A program made the translations under genes and the position numbers. From NCBI GenBank assembly GCA_017456805.1, contig JAFTIQ010000034.1:146622-210621 (forward strand): a DNA stretch of 64,000 nt, given 5' to 3'. Source of the DNA: Lentisphaeria bacterium. Its GTDB lineage: Bacteria; Verrucomicrobiota; Lentisphaeria; Victivallales; UBA1829. Under the pieces are notes generated by a model, which ran no database searches, was not told the DNA's origin, and saw only the letters and a list, made by a program, of their open reading frames with translations. Shown piece after piece: positions 27,192-35,734 of this stretch (position 1 is its first letter; each line of letters begins with the position of its first letter).

Positions 27192-30100
27192 ATGGTAAAA
27201 AAGATTGTTCATGCAGTATTTGCCGCGGGGGTCGTACTTTCCTGTGCAGCCCAGGAAATGCACATTCACAAGATGCCGGAACCGGATTACAGGGATGATT
27301 TTGAAAAAATCGGAGTTGACGGCGGACTTTCCGGAAAAGGGTATGAGATCGGAAACGAAGAAGGCGGAAAACGGAAATGCCGTATCTACGGATCAACGAT
27401 CATTCCGCACGCAGCAGGAACCATCGTTTTCTGGATCAAACCGCTGGACTGGGATAAGGATTCCCAAAAAGGAAACCGTCTTTTTCTGGATGCCCGTGCT
27501 CCCGGAAAAAATCTTCTGATCATCAACTGCTTTACCAATCTTCAGAAGAAAAACACACTTGTCGTAACCATTGCAAAGAACGGTCGGGATCACTTTATGC
27601 GTGTTCCCCAGATCGATTGGGAACGCAATGAATGGCACCAGGTGGCTCTTTCCTATGATGCAAACGGATTCCGTCTTTATATTGATGGGAAACGGAAAGC
27701 AGAAGCGAAGATCGCTCCGATCGAAGTTCCTTTTATCCGGTCATATCTCGGCGGTGATCCCGGCTGGGCATCCGGCATCTTCGGGAAAAGCATGGTGGAT
27801 GATTTTCAGGTCTTCCATACCCCGCTCACCGATGAAGCGATTCAGATGCTTTACATGAAATATGCAAAGGATTTCCCTGCAAAGAATGCCTTCCGGATGC
27901 AGGTGAATCCCCGTACCCCTCAAATGGACGGCATGGTTACTCCCGGAGAATATTCTCTGGGAGCAACCGGGTTCTTCGACTTGAAAACTCAGAAATTCGC
28001 CCGGATCCAAAGCCGTTACTACCTGAGTCATGATAAAGAAAATATTTATTTTGCGATTCAATCTCCGGCTGCACATAAACTTCTTGCCAAAAGAACCTCC
28101 AGAGACAGTGATATTTGGGAAGATGATTCTGTCGAAATTCATTTAACAGCTCCCAATGGAACGTATTGTCAGTTTCTCTGGAATTCCATCGGAACCCTCT
28201 TTGATGCCAAAAATAATGATCAGACATGGTCTGGAAATGATATTGTTATTAAAAATGAAATTAATCATGGGATATGGACTTCTGAAATAAAAATCCCGAT
28301 AAAAAATTTTGGAATTGCTTCAATCGAAAATGGAAGTAAATGGAAATTCAATGCAGGAAGAACATTCCAGCAGGAACGGCTCTGGGCATCCGTTGCCCCC
28401 TGCCGCGGCAGATATGCTCAAAAAGTCAATTTTGCTGAAATAATTATCTCCGGAAATCCTGTTTTCTTTGATATTGCCTCCATTGGAAAATTAGATGAGT
28501 ATAAACTTGATTTTGATTTCAAAGCGGGATCCGCCAGAAAAGATCAGTTTTCACTTTCTGCAAAAACGAAAACAAGATTTGCCTTTGCATGGAGTAAAAA
28601 AATTACGGCAGAACCCGGCAGGGAAATCAGAGAAACAGTAAAAAAGAATGGACTTCCTGCCGATTCCACATTGTTTGTAACAGTGGACTCCGAATCCGGA
28701 ACACTTTATACGAATGCTTTTGCATACGAAAAAACAGAATCTCTTGTTTATCGTTATGTCTATACTGACATCAAAGACCAGAATCTTCAGATCGTCTGCC
28801 GGAAATCCGGAGAAGAACCCGTTAATCTGACAGTACAAATGCTGAAAAAAGGCACACAGGAAGAAGTCTGGAGAAAAACAGTTCCTGCCGGAACAGAAAA
28901 CGGGGATCATCCGATCACATTTTCCATCAAAGATCTCCCCGCCGGAAAGTTTGATATGATCCTTACCGCTTCTGACAGCAACGGGAAACAGATCTTCCGG
29001 ACGCAGCAATATTATTTCAAACCGGATGGAACCCCCTGGTGGTTCACGAAACGTGATACCGGATTTTCTCATGAAACGCCTGCGCCCTGGACAAAGCCCA
29101 TTGCCGGAAAAAATGAATTTTCCTGCTGGGGAAGAACCTATAAATTCGGTGGAAAAGGGCTGATCTCTTCGATCGTTGCCAAAGATCAGGAACTCCTTGC
29201 AGCTCCGATCACGCTCAAAATCAATGGAAAAACCGGAACATTCTCCGCTAAAATGAACGAAAATCTCGGAGATTCCGCGCTTTATACGGTCTCCGGAACC
29301 GTCAACGGAACAAAAGTCAAGGCAACCCTTCAGGCAGAATTTGACGGGTTTATCAAAGTGGATCTGGATCTCGCTCCGGGATCACTGATCGAATCCTGCG
29401 CTCTGGAAATCCCCCTGAAAAATGAAATGGTCGATGCATTCGATAATAATCAGACCTTCCATGTCAAAACGGAAATGCCGCCGAATTCGCCGGTGATTTA
29501 CAACAATCTTTCTGAAATGCCTGCGTTCTGGATCGGAAATCAGCACAGAGGGCTGATGTGGGGTGCCAAGAATCTCAAGGGCTGGTACACCAGAAATCTC
29601 GGAAAATCCATGGAGATCTCCCGCACCCAAAACGCATGTGTTGTGAAACTGAACCTGATCGACACCCGTCTTTCCAGCACAAAAAGCCGGCGGATCACCT
29701 TCTATCTCAACGCCACACCCGTCAAGCCGCTGAACAAGAGATTCAAAAATCTTCATCAGATGAAGTCATATCACAGCGGTGTGCAATACTGGACGGATAT
29801 GTATGAAACCCATCAGGAAGAATACATGCGGGAAAGAACGTTGAAAAATATTGCCGGAAAAAAAGGCAATGTCTTCAAGGAAGTGTTCAACTATATTACC
29901 GGACATGCAGCAAGCCCGCTCTCTCCGGAATGGAACTATTACTGCAAAGATTGGCATTCCCCTCTTCCGATCCTCGGAGATTATCTGGCTGTCAAAGGGG
30001 AAGAAGATATTTCGTACCGGAACAGAGAAGCCTATACTTATGCCTGTCTCGCTTCTGAATCATTTTTCTGGTTCAAACTCAACAACCTTGTAAAAATGAT

Positions 30101-30971
30101 CCGGAAATACAAAATAGAAAATTTATACACAGATATTTCCTGGGCAAAAATCTGTTCCAACCCGGAACACGGCTGCGGTTATAAAGATGAATTCGGAAGA
30201 TCCCAGGCCTCTTTCAATGTGTTCGAAACAAGGGAATACTTCAAGCGGCTTTACCGGGTTCTGCGCGCACAAAATCCAGATGGCGTGATCCTGCAGCATC
30301 TTCTGGGAACAACCAGAGTCCCCGCAGAAAACTTTGCTGATATTTTTATCTTCGGAGAAGTTTATGTTACCTCTGTTGCGTCAAAAGAGAACTACTATGA
30401 TCTCTTCAAAGAAACTCCAGTGAAAATCTCCTACGGTTACCGTTCCGGGGAACATGTGGTTTCCATGATCAAGGAATTTTCACTTTCTCTGGCAACTCAG
30501 CGTCCGGACAGATATAAAACCTGGTCTCCTGACCAGCCGGAAGCCGACCGGGCAATGAAACACTTCCTGGGCTATTGTCTGGCAAACAATATTGAACCTT
30601 ATCCCGAATACTGGATTCCCAAAAAAGCCATGGTCAGAAGTTTTCATGCTTATGATGCAGAAGACTGGCTGGGAAATTATGCCGAAAGCGAATTTTTCCC
30701 CTACTGGGATAAAACATTGAATGCTCCGGTTACAATCACAAACATTCCGAAGAAAATGCTTCTGTCATCGCGGAAATATGGAAATAAAGTCCTTTCCATC
30801 ATCGTCAATGACACGGACCATCCTGTTGAAATCACTTTAAGTTATCACGGGGTATCCCCTGCAAAAGCATTCAATATGTTTGATAGAGAAAGAGAAATCT
30901 ATTCCATCAGCGGGAATACATTAAAACTGAAATTCGGTCCAAGAGAGGCAAAACTTCTCTGTCAGGAATGA
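27192..30971 (+). CDS. Large secreted glycoside hydrolase-like protein with LamG and CBM9-like domains (DUF6067-like)
   Basis: 1259 residues. Signal peptide at 1-20 (ending SCAAQ). Residues 50-225 form a concanavalin/LamG-type lectin domain (AGTIVFWIKPLDW, WERNEWHQVALSYDANGFRLYIDGK). Residues 240-430 are CBM9/DOMON-like (MDGMVTPGEYSLG, DIWEDDSVEIHLTAPNGTYC). After linker beta domains, residues 620-1200 resemble DUF6067-type glycosidases related to GH123, with KYKIENLYTDISWAKICSN. A terminator follows 22 bases after the stop. It is probably exported to act on a complex glycan; the exact specificity is unknown. Confidence 0.8.
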   Translation: MVKKIVHAVFAAGVVLSCAAQEMHIHKMPEPDYRDDFEKIGVDGGLSGKGYEIGNEEGGKRKCRIYGSTIIPHAAGTIVFWIKPLDWDKDSQKGNRLFLDARAPGKNLLIINCFTNLQKKNTLVVTIAKNGRDHFMRVPQIDWERNEWHQVALSYDANGFRLYIDGKRKAEAKIAPIEVPFIRSYLGGDPGWASGIFGKSMVDDFQVFHTPLTDEAIQMLYMKYAKDFPAKNAFRMQVNPRTPQMDGMVTPGEYSLGATGFFDLKTQKFARIQSRYYLSHDKENIYFAIQSPAAHKLLAKRTSRDSDIWEDDSVEIHLTAPNGTYCQFLWNSIGTLFDAKNNDQTWSGNDIVIKNEINHGIWTSEIKIPIKNFGIASIENGSKWKFNAGRTFQQERLWASVAPCRGRYAQKVNFAEIIISGNPVFFDIASIGKLDEYKLDFDFKAGSARKDQFSLSAKTKTRFAFAWSKKITAEPGREIRETVKKNGLPADSTLFVTVDSESGTLYTNAFAYEKTESLVYRYVYTDIKDQNLQIVCRKSGEEPVNLTVQMLKKGTQEEVWRKTVPAGTENGDHPITFSIKDLPAGKFDMILTASDSNGKQIFRTQQYYFKPDGTPWWFTKRDTGFSHETPAPWTKPIAGKNEFSCWGRTYKFGGKGLISSIVAKDQELLAAPITLKINGKTGTFSAKMNENLGDSALYTVSGTVNGTKVKATLQAEFDGFIKVDLDLAPGSLIESCALEIPLKNEMVDAFDNNQTFHVKTEMPPNSPVIYNNLSEMPAFWIGNQHRGLMWGAKNLKGWYTRNLGKSMEISRTQNACVVKLNLIDTRLSSTKSRRITFYLNATPVKPLNKRFKNLHQMKSYHSGVQYWTDMYETHQEEYMRERTLKNIAGKKGNVFKEVFNYITGHAASPLSPEWNYYCKDWHSPLPILGDYLAVKGEEDISYRNREAYTYACLASESFFWFKLNNLVKMIRKYKIENLYTDISWAKICSNPEHGCGYKDEFGRSQASFNVFETREYFKRLYRVLRAQNPDGVILQHLLGTTRVPAENFADIFIFGEVYVTSVASKENYYDLFKETPVKISYGYRSGEHVVSMIKEFSLSLATQRPDRYKTWSPDQPEADRAMKHFLGYCLANNIEPYPEYWIPKKAMVRSFHAYDAEDWLGNYAESEFFPYWDKTLNAPVTITNIPKKMLLSSRKYGNKVLSIIVNDTDHPVEITLSYHGVSPAKAFNMFDREREIYSISGNTLKLKFGPREAKLLCQE

Positions 30972-30992
30972 TTTGATTTTCCCAGTTAAACG

Positions 30993-31033
30993 AACGGGGA
31001 TGCTTCTCAGATTTGAGTGCATCCCCGTTTTCT
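30993..31033 (+). terminator. Intrinsic terminator between convergent operons
   Basis: AACGGGGATGC (30993-31003) pairs with GCATCCCCGTT (31019-31029), then TTTC. It may work for both strands. Confidence 0.8.
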
Positions 31034-31050
31034 TTGCATCGAATAAAGGA

Positions 31051-33351
31051 TCAAAGCCAGAATGTATCAGGATCGAAGGAGTTGTCCAGCGCTGCGATCA
31101 CTGGCAGTCTGGAAAGATACCAGTCCGGCTCCATCCGGGTGTTTCCGGAAATGTAATGATTGCCATAGCGGATTCCATTGATTTCCCATTTGATCAAATA
31201 CAGTTCATTGACTCCCCGGAACGTTGTGATTTTTCCAAGGTTTTTCCGGGAGAACGGCGGCAGCTCAAAACTGCCGGAAAGCAGCATCGTTCCATCCTCT
31301 TTTTCTACCGTAAATGTACTTGAGACCGGGTTGCAGGAATCATTGAGCGCAATAAGAGTATTTTCCCAGAAATCCGGTTCTGTCATGCAGAGATAAAAAG
31401 GAGAATGACACCGTTTTGCATAGAAAAATGCCAACTTTTTTCTGTAATAATAATCAACAACAGAATCGGAGAATTGGGGCCAGCCGTCAATCATGTTCCA
31501 CCAGATAATTCCGTTGCATTCGGGTTTCAGACGGGCAGTTTCCAATAGAAATTTTATTGCTTCTGCCTGAAAAATCTGGGATTTCTTTACATAATCTTCC
31601 ACGGATTGAGCCGGAACCGTAAAATAATTTCTGATCTGATTTCCGATCACATGTCTGCGATAGCCGAGAACACTCTCTTTCCCAAAGGGGTTGCTTGCAT
31701 GGAAATCCCATTCCGGGTCATCCTCATCCAAAACAAAATGTTCCGGAGACAGGAATTTCTTTATTGAGGAAAGAGCCGGAGCCCCGTGCCAACCGGATTC
31801 ACTGATAAATTTCGATTTGAATTCACTGTAATAAGGCATTTTGAATGTCTCACGGGTTCCCCAGAGATGAACTTCCGGAAGCTGAGCGGCGATCTCATCA
31901 AAAGAATATTTTCCCTGCAGTTCTGCCTTGAAATACGGGGAACTTTCCAGATAAGGACGTGATGGATCATGCCGGGCAACAATTCCGGGAAGGATTTCCC
32001 GGTTCAGCCGGTTGTTTTTGAGAGAAAGTCCCTCGAATGCCATGCTCTGATCACACTCGTTATCACCGCACCAGAGAACCAGCGAAGGGTGACGCCGCAA
32101 GCGTTTGACCACGGATTCCGCCTCAGGGCGCACCAGATCAAAAAACGTTTCGTTCTGAGGATATGCTCCGCAGGCGAACATAAAATCCTGCCAGACAAGG
32201 ATTCCGCGACGGTCGCAGAAGTCATAAAACGCATCGCTCTCATAAACGCCGCCGCCCCAGCACCGGATCATATTGCATTGCATTTCATCGAACAATGCAA
32301 GAGTCCGTTCCATCCGTTCCGGATCCCGGGAATGAAGCGCGTCAAAAGGAACATGGTTGCACCCGAGGATCCTGACCGGGGTTCCGTTGATCCGGAACAG
32401 AAATTCGCCCTCTCCATTGAAATTGGTTTCTGTACGTTCCAATTCTGCGGTCCGCACCCCGAATGAAGTATGATATTCCGCAAGAACAGTCCCGTCCGGA
32501 TCGCATAATTCTGCAGTGAGATCATAAAGATTGGGCTCTCCGTATCCCCGGGGATTCCATAATTCCGGCGATGGAAGATCTATGTTCAGGACACCATAAG
32601 TGAAATATGCAGGAGTTTTCTGAACAAACGTTGAGTTTTTGCAAGTTCCCCGGATGATAAGTTCGCACCCGGCAAGGGAAGATTTTCCAGCTGAAAGGCT
32701 GTAAAACATGCGGATCCGGGCAGAATTGCTTTCTTTGTCGATCCAACGCGTATATGCCCAAAGATCACGGATTGCAAAGGGGGAAGCCTCTTTTTCCAGA
32801 AAAACACTTTTCCACAATCCGCCAAGAGAAAGCCACGGAAGAATATCCCATCCGGTGCAATGCGCCGGTTTCCGGCAATAGGCAGAAGAATAAACCGGCG
32901 GAAAATGAGCAATAACAGAAGCCTCTTCCGGATATTTTCTTGCAGCGATTTCAGCAGAGATAATACGGATCGCAAGAATGTTGTTCTGTTCAAGATCGAC
33001 GGTGAAACGGTGAGGGATCAGAGCATTTTCCGAGGATCCGCTTTTTTCTCCGTTCAGAAAGATTTCCGTAAAGCAGTCAGCTCCTTCAAGAACCAAATCC
33101 CATTTTCCGGGAGATTCCGTCTGAAACTCTTTCACATACCAGAAATCGTAATTTCCGTATTTCCGGTACTCATTCGCATTTTCGCCGATAAACGGATCCC
33201 CGCCGAATCCGTTGTGAAAAAGATCCAGTTCCAGATTTCCCGGAACATGCCCCGGAATACAGGGATTCCCCTGCAGTCTGTCAGGAGTTTCCACCCCGGA
33301 ATCCGGCGGAATCAAATAGAGTTTCCATTCACCATCTAATGAAATGCGCAT
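31051..33351 (-). CDS. Glycoside hydrolase family 2, beta-mannosidase-like
   Basis: 766 residues from ATG 33351, with AGAGGTGA upstream; the longer frame to 33450 runs through the promoter and is rejected. No signal peptide. It starts MRISLDGEWKLYL and has the GH2 N-terminal domain, immunoglobulin-like domain and barrel. The acid/base Glu is in WCGDNECDQS and the nucleophile in FISESGWHG; MIRCWGGGVYESDAFYDFCD is the mannosidase-type entry to the barrel. It is only distantly similar to the GH2 at 17412. It has promoter copy B and diverges from a LacI gene. It likely removes non-reducing beta-mannose residues in the cytoplasm. Confidence 0.88.
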   Translation of the reverse strand: MRISLDGEWKLYLIPPDSGVETPDRLQGNPCIPGHVPGNLELDLFHNGFGGDPFIGENANEYRKYGNYDFWYVKEFQTESPGKWDLVLEGADCFTEIFLNGEKSGSSENALIPHRFTVDLEQNNILAIRIISAEIAARKYPEEASVIAHFPPVYSSAYCRKPAHCTGWDILPWLSLGGLWKSVFLEKEASPFAIRDLWAYTRWIDKESNSARIRMFYSLSAGKSSLAGCELIIRGTCKNSTFVQKTPAYFTYGVLNIDLPSPELWNPRGYGEPNLYDLTAELCDPDGTVLAEYHTSFGVRTAELERTETNFNGEGEFLFRINGTPVRILGCNHVPFDALHSRDPERMERTLALFDEMQCNMIRCWGGGVYESDAFYDFCDRRGILVWQDFMFACGAYPQNETFFDLVRPEAESVVKRLRRHPSLVLWCGDNECDQSMAFEGLSLKNNRLNREILPGIVARHDPSRPYLESSPYFKAELQGKYSFDEIAAQLPEVHLWGTRETFKMPYYSEFKSKFISESGWHGAPALSSIKKFLSPEHFVLDEDDPEWDFHASNPFGKESVLGYRRHVIGNQIRNYFTVPAQSVEDYVKKSQIFQAEAIKFLLETARLKPECNGIIWWNMIDGWPQFSDSVVDYYYRKKLAFFYAKRCHSPFYLCMTEPDFWENTLIALNDSCNPVSSTFTVEKEDGTMLLSGSFELPPFSRKNLGKITTFRGVNELYLIKWEINGIRYGNHYISGNTRMEPDWYLSRLPVIAALDNSFDPDTFWL

Positions 33352-33385
33352 TCTTTTCACCTCTTTCTTTTCGTTCTGATACAAT

Positions 33386-33451
33386 AATTTAGGTTTCGCT
33401 GGAAAAATATCAAGAATGGGGCTAATTATTTCAATGCAAAAAATATGCAAA
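33386..33451 (-). promoter_or_regulatory. TTTGCAT-repeat promoter (copy B) of the GH2 gene
   Basis: On the minus strand: TTTGCAT (33445-33451), four bases, TTTGCAT (33434-33440), then exactly 20 bases, -35 TTGATA (33408-33413), 16-base spacer and -10 TAAATT (33386-33391). The outer flanks TTTCAAT/ATTGAAA (33429-33435 and 33455-33461) form an inverted repeat that could be an operator of the divergent LacI protein. Confidence 0.75.
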
Positions 33452-33455
33452 TTGA

Positions 33456-33483
33456 TTGAAAAGATCTGTACGCAGATTATATT
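33456..33483 (+). promoter_or_regulatory. Promoter of the LacI gene at 33517
   Basis: TTGAAA (33456-33461), 16-base spacer, TATATT (33478-33483). It lies back to back with promoter copy B. Confidence 0.65.
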
Positions 33484-33516
33484 TTTTCAGAACACACAGA
33501 AACTCAGGAGTAAACA

Positions 33517-34476
33517 ATGAAAATCAATGGAATCAAGGAAATTGCAGAGGCAGCAGGGTGTTCCTGTTCAACTGTTTCGCGTGTCCTGAACAACCGGAAC
33601 GGCATATCTGAGGCAACACGGCAAAAAATCATTTCCATTGCAGAAAAGCTTGATTACGCAAATAAACGGAAAAAACGGATCGTTGCGGTTTTCTGTTTTC
33701 TTGACAGCGATGGTTATGATGCGTATTCCATGCACTTGCTCCGGAAAATCGTGCTTGCTCTGCATAATGCCGGATTTTATACGGAAGTCCTTTTCAATGA
33801 AAACATCGAAATCGTTGGAGAACATTATATCTGCGGTGCAGTTTCCATTCAGCTTTCCATAGAAGGCATTCCGGAACTGTGGGGTAAAAAATACAAACTT
33901 CCGATGGTTTGTGTGAATGACAGGGACAATTTGCCGGAGGATATTCACTCCGTCGTTTCTGATGACCACCTTGCAATTTCAAATGCTGTTCAATGGCTGT
34001 ATGAAAAAGGACATCGTTCCATTTATCTTCTGACTGTGAAAATTCAGGAAAACAATTTCTCCGATGAAACCAGATTGAAAGCATTCCAGGAAAAAATCAG
34101 AGAACTTGGAATTGAATCAGATTGCGGGGTTTGTTTTACAAGAAACAGATTCCGTTCCAAACTTCCGGTAGATACTTATATCAGAAAAATTCCGAAAAGT
34201 TGTACAGCTGTCATCAATCTCATTGAAGATTCTGCATATAATTTCGGAACACGCCTGAAAGTGCTTCGTCCGGATATCGCTTTTATCACTTACTCATATC
34301 CCTGGCAGCAGGATGTTCTTTCCATGGGATACCCCTATATCGTTCAAGACTTTAATGCATTAGCAAGAAAAACTGTACAGCTTCTCAAAGATCAGCTGGA
34401 AGGCCGCCAAATCAGAAGTCAGCGGATTCCTTTTATTTTCAAGATCCCGGCAAGCATGAAAAAAAACGGGGAATGA
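33517..34476 (+). CDS. LacI family transcriptional regulator
   Basis: 319 residues. The helix-turn-helix begins IKEIAEAAGCSCSTVSRVLN, then a sugar-binding-protein-like domain. The core domain looks more divergent than that of the LacI at 19864. Divergent from the GH2 gene with a shared 165-base control region, so it probably represses that gene or itself. The stop codon lies inside a hairpin that also serves as terminator for the opposite strand. Confidence 0.9.
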   Translation: MKINGIKEIAEAAGCSCSTVSRVLNNRNGISEATRQKIISIAEKLDYANKRKKRIVAVFCFLDSDGYDAYSMHLLRKIVLALHNAGFYTEVLFNENIEIVGEHYICGAVSIQLSIEGIPELWGKKYKLPMVCVNDRDNLPEDIHSVVSDDHLAISNAVQWLYEKGHRSIYLLTVKIQENNFSDETRLKAFQEKIRELGIESDCGVCFTRNRFRSKLPVDTYIRKIPKSCTAVINLIEDSAYNFGTRLKVLRPDIAFITYSYPWQQDVLSMGYPYIVQDFNALARKTVQLLKDQLEGRQIRSQRIPFIFKIPASMKKNGE

Positions 34477-34491
34477 ATTTCTCATTCCCCG
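34460..34491 (-). terminator. Intrinsic terminator of the cupin/GHL6-like operon
   Basis: CGGGGAATGA (34467-34476) pairs with TCATTCCCCG (34482-34491), perfect 10-bp stem; on the minus strand the arm is followed by a T run. The stem overlaps the last codons of the convergent LacI gene. Confidence 0.85.
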
Positions 34492-34511
34492 CATCTGCTG
34501 CATTTTCCTGA

Positions 34512-35720
34512 TCAGCAGAATTTCTTCACCCAATCCGGGTTTTCCGGACCGAAATGTTTCAGCATCACAATGGGATCCGTTTCTGATTCATTGATGATCG
34601 TCACTCCGGCTTGAGCGGCAGATTCAGAAACAAAATACTCATCATGTGTCAGCTGTCCATAGCGGATCAACGCCGGAGTTTCCAGCTTCATCCCGTTCAG
34701 GGAACCATGCCCCTGCATCATGATCAGTCCATAAGCTGCAGCATCATGAATGACGACCTTCTTGCCGGGAAGAACGGTCAATTCTTTTGCGGAGACTGCA
34801 TTGGATTTGTAGCAAATCCACTGATCCGAATAGCCTTTTTTGAGCATTTCCTGCTCCTCTTCCGCCGGAACTGGGCGCATGAAGCGGTTCTTTCCGAATT
34901 CAGGATCCACATTCAGATCCCAGTCAATCACTTCCATAAGGTAATCAAAATCACCGATTTTCTCTTTCGGGCAGTCCTTCCAGAGAAGAGATTCGGAAAC
35001 GATCTGATCATCCACCAGGCTCTGATACATGGCGTAAACATCGCTTGCAAACTGGGGCTCATAAGTGCAAAGACTTCCCGGAGCATGCAAAACTCCCGGC
35101 GGGACATCCCAGCCTGTTCCCGGTTCCAGACGGTATGCCTTGGAAAGGTTGGTGATCTTGTTATCCCCCTTGGTAAAATTCTTCAGGCACTCTTTGACCT
35201 GTTCCTTTGTTGTGCCCGGTTCAAAACCGAAAAAGGTGAACGGAAAATGTCCGCCGTGATTGTTCAACTGAGGGGGAAAATAATAACATTCCGGTTTTCC
35301 GCGCTGCCCCACAAGATTTGCATGTTCTTCCCGATGATGAATGTGGTGGGGGAGCGGTCCGAGATTATCAAAAAATTTGGAATAAACCGGCCAGCAGTGA
35401 TACTGGCTCCAAAGACGCTCTCCAATCAGTTCAGCTCCAAGGAGTTCCACCGCTTCAGTCAGCGGAATCAGCGTTCCATCATCGGCAACAAGATGGCTGA
35501 TCCCTTCATTTTTTCCGGTAAGAGGTCCATTATCGGCAGGTGTGGTGCAGCCGAGCCACCGTTCATCAATACCGCCGCGTTCTCCGCCCAATGCATAATA
35601 ATCATCGGGATGCAGCTTGATTCGTCTGCCGGGAATACAGAAACTGCGGGGGACCCAGTTCGGGGCGAGCCGGAAAATCCCTTTTCCGGTTTCAAATGTT
35701 TTTTTGATTTGTTCCTTCAT
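34512..35720 (-). CDS. Cupin-fold protein, mannose-6-phosphate isomerase-like
   Basis: 402 residues from ATG 35720 with GGAGGA upstream. The N-terminal region carries a cupin metal site, PHHIHHREEHANL (His, His, Glu, His arrangement), and WDVPPGVLHAPGSLCTYE supplies the second cupin motif. A second, C-terminal cupin-like sheet (VVIHDAAAYGLIMMQGHGSLNG) lacks clear metal ligands. The layout resembles class I mannose-6-phosphate isomerases and related sugar isomerases. Given the mannoside-cleaving neighbours, interconversion of a mannose or hexose derivative is likely but not shown. It follows the GHL6-like gene by 14 bases in one operon. Confidence 0.7.
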   Translation of the reverse strand: MKEQIKKTFETGKGIFRLAPNWVPRSFCIPGRRIKLHPDDYYALGGERGGIDERWLGCTTPADNGPLTGKNEGISHLVADDGTLIPLTEAVELLGAELIGERLWSQYHCWPVYSKFFDNLGPLPHHIHHREEHANLVGQRGKPECYYFPPQLNNHGGHFPFTFFGFEPGTTKEQVKECLKNFTKGDNKITNLSKAYRLEPGTGWDVPPGVLHAPGSLCTYEPQFASDVYAMYQSLVDDQIVSESLLWKDCPKEKIGDFDYLMEVIDWDLNVDPEFGKNRFMRPVPAEEEQEMLKKGYSDQWICYKSNAVSAKELTVLPGKKVVIHDAAAYGLIMMQGHGSLNGMKLETPALIRYGQLTHDEYFVSESAAQAGVTIINESETDPIVMLKHFGPENPDWVKKFC

Positions 35721-35734
35721 ATAACATCCTCCAT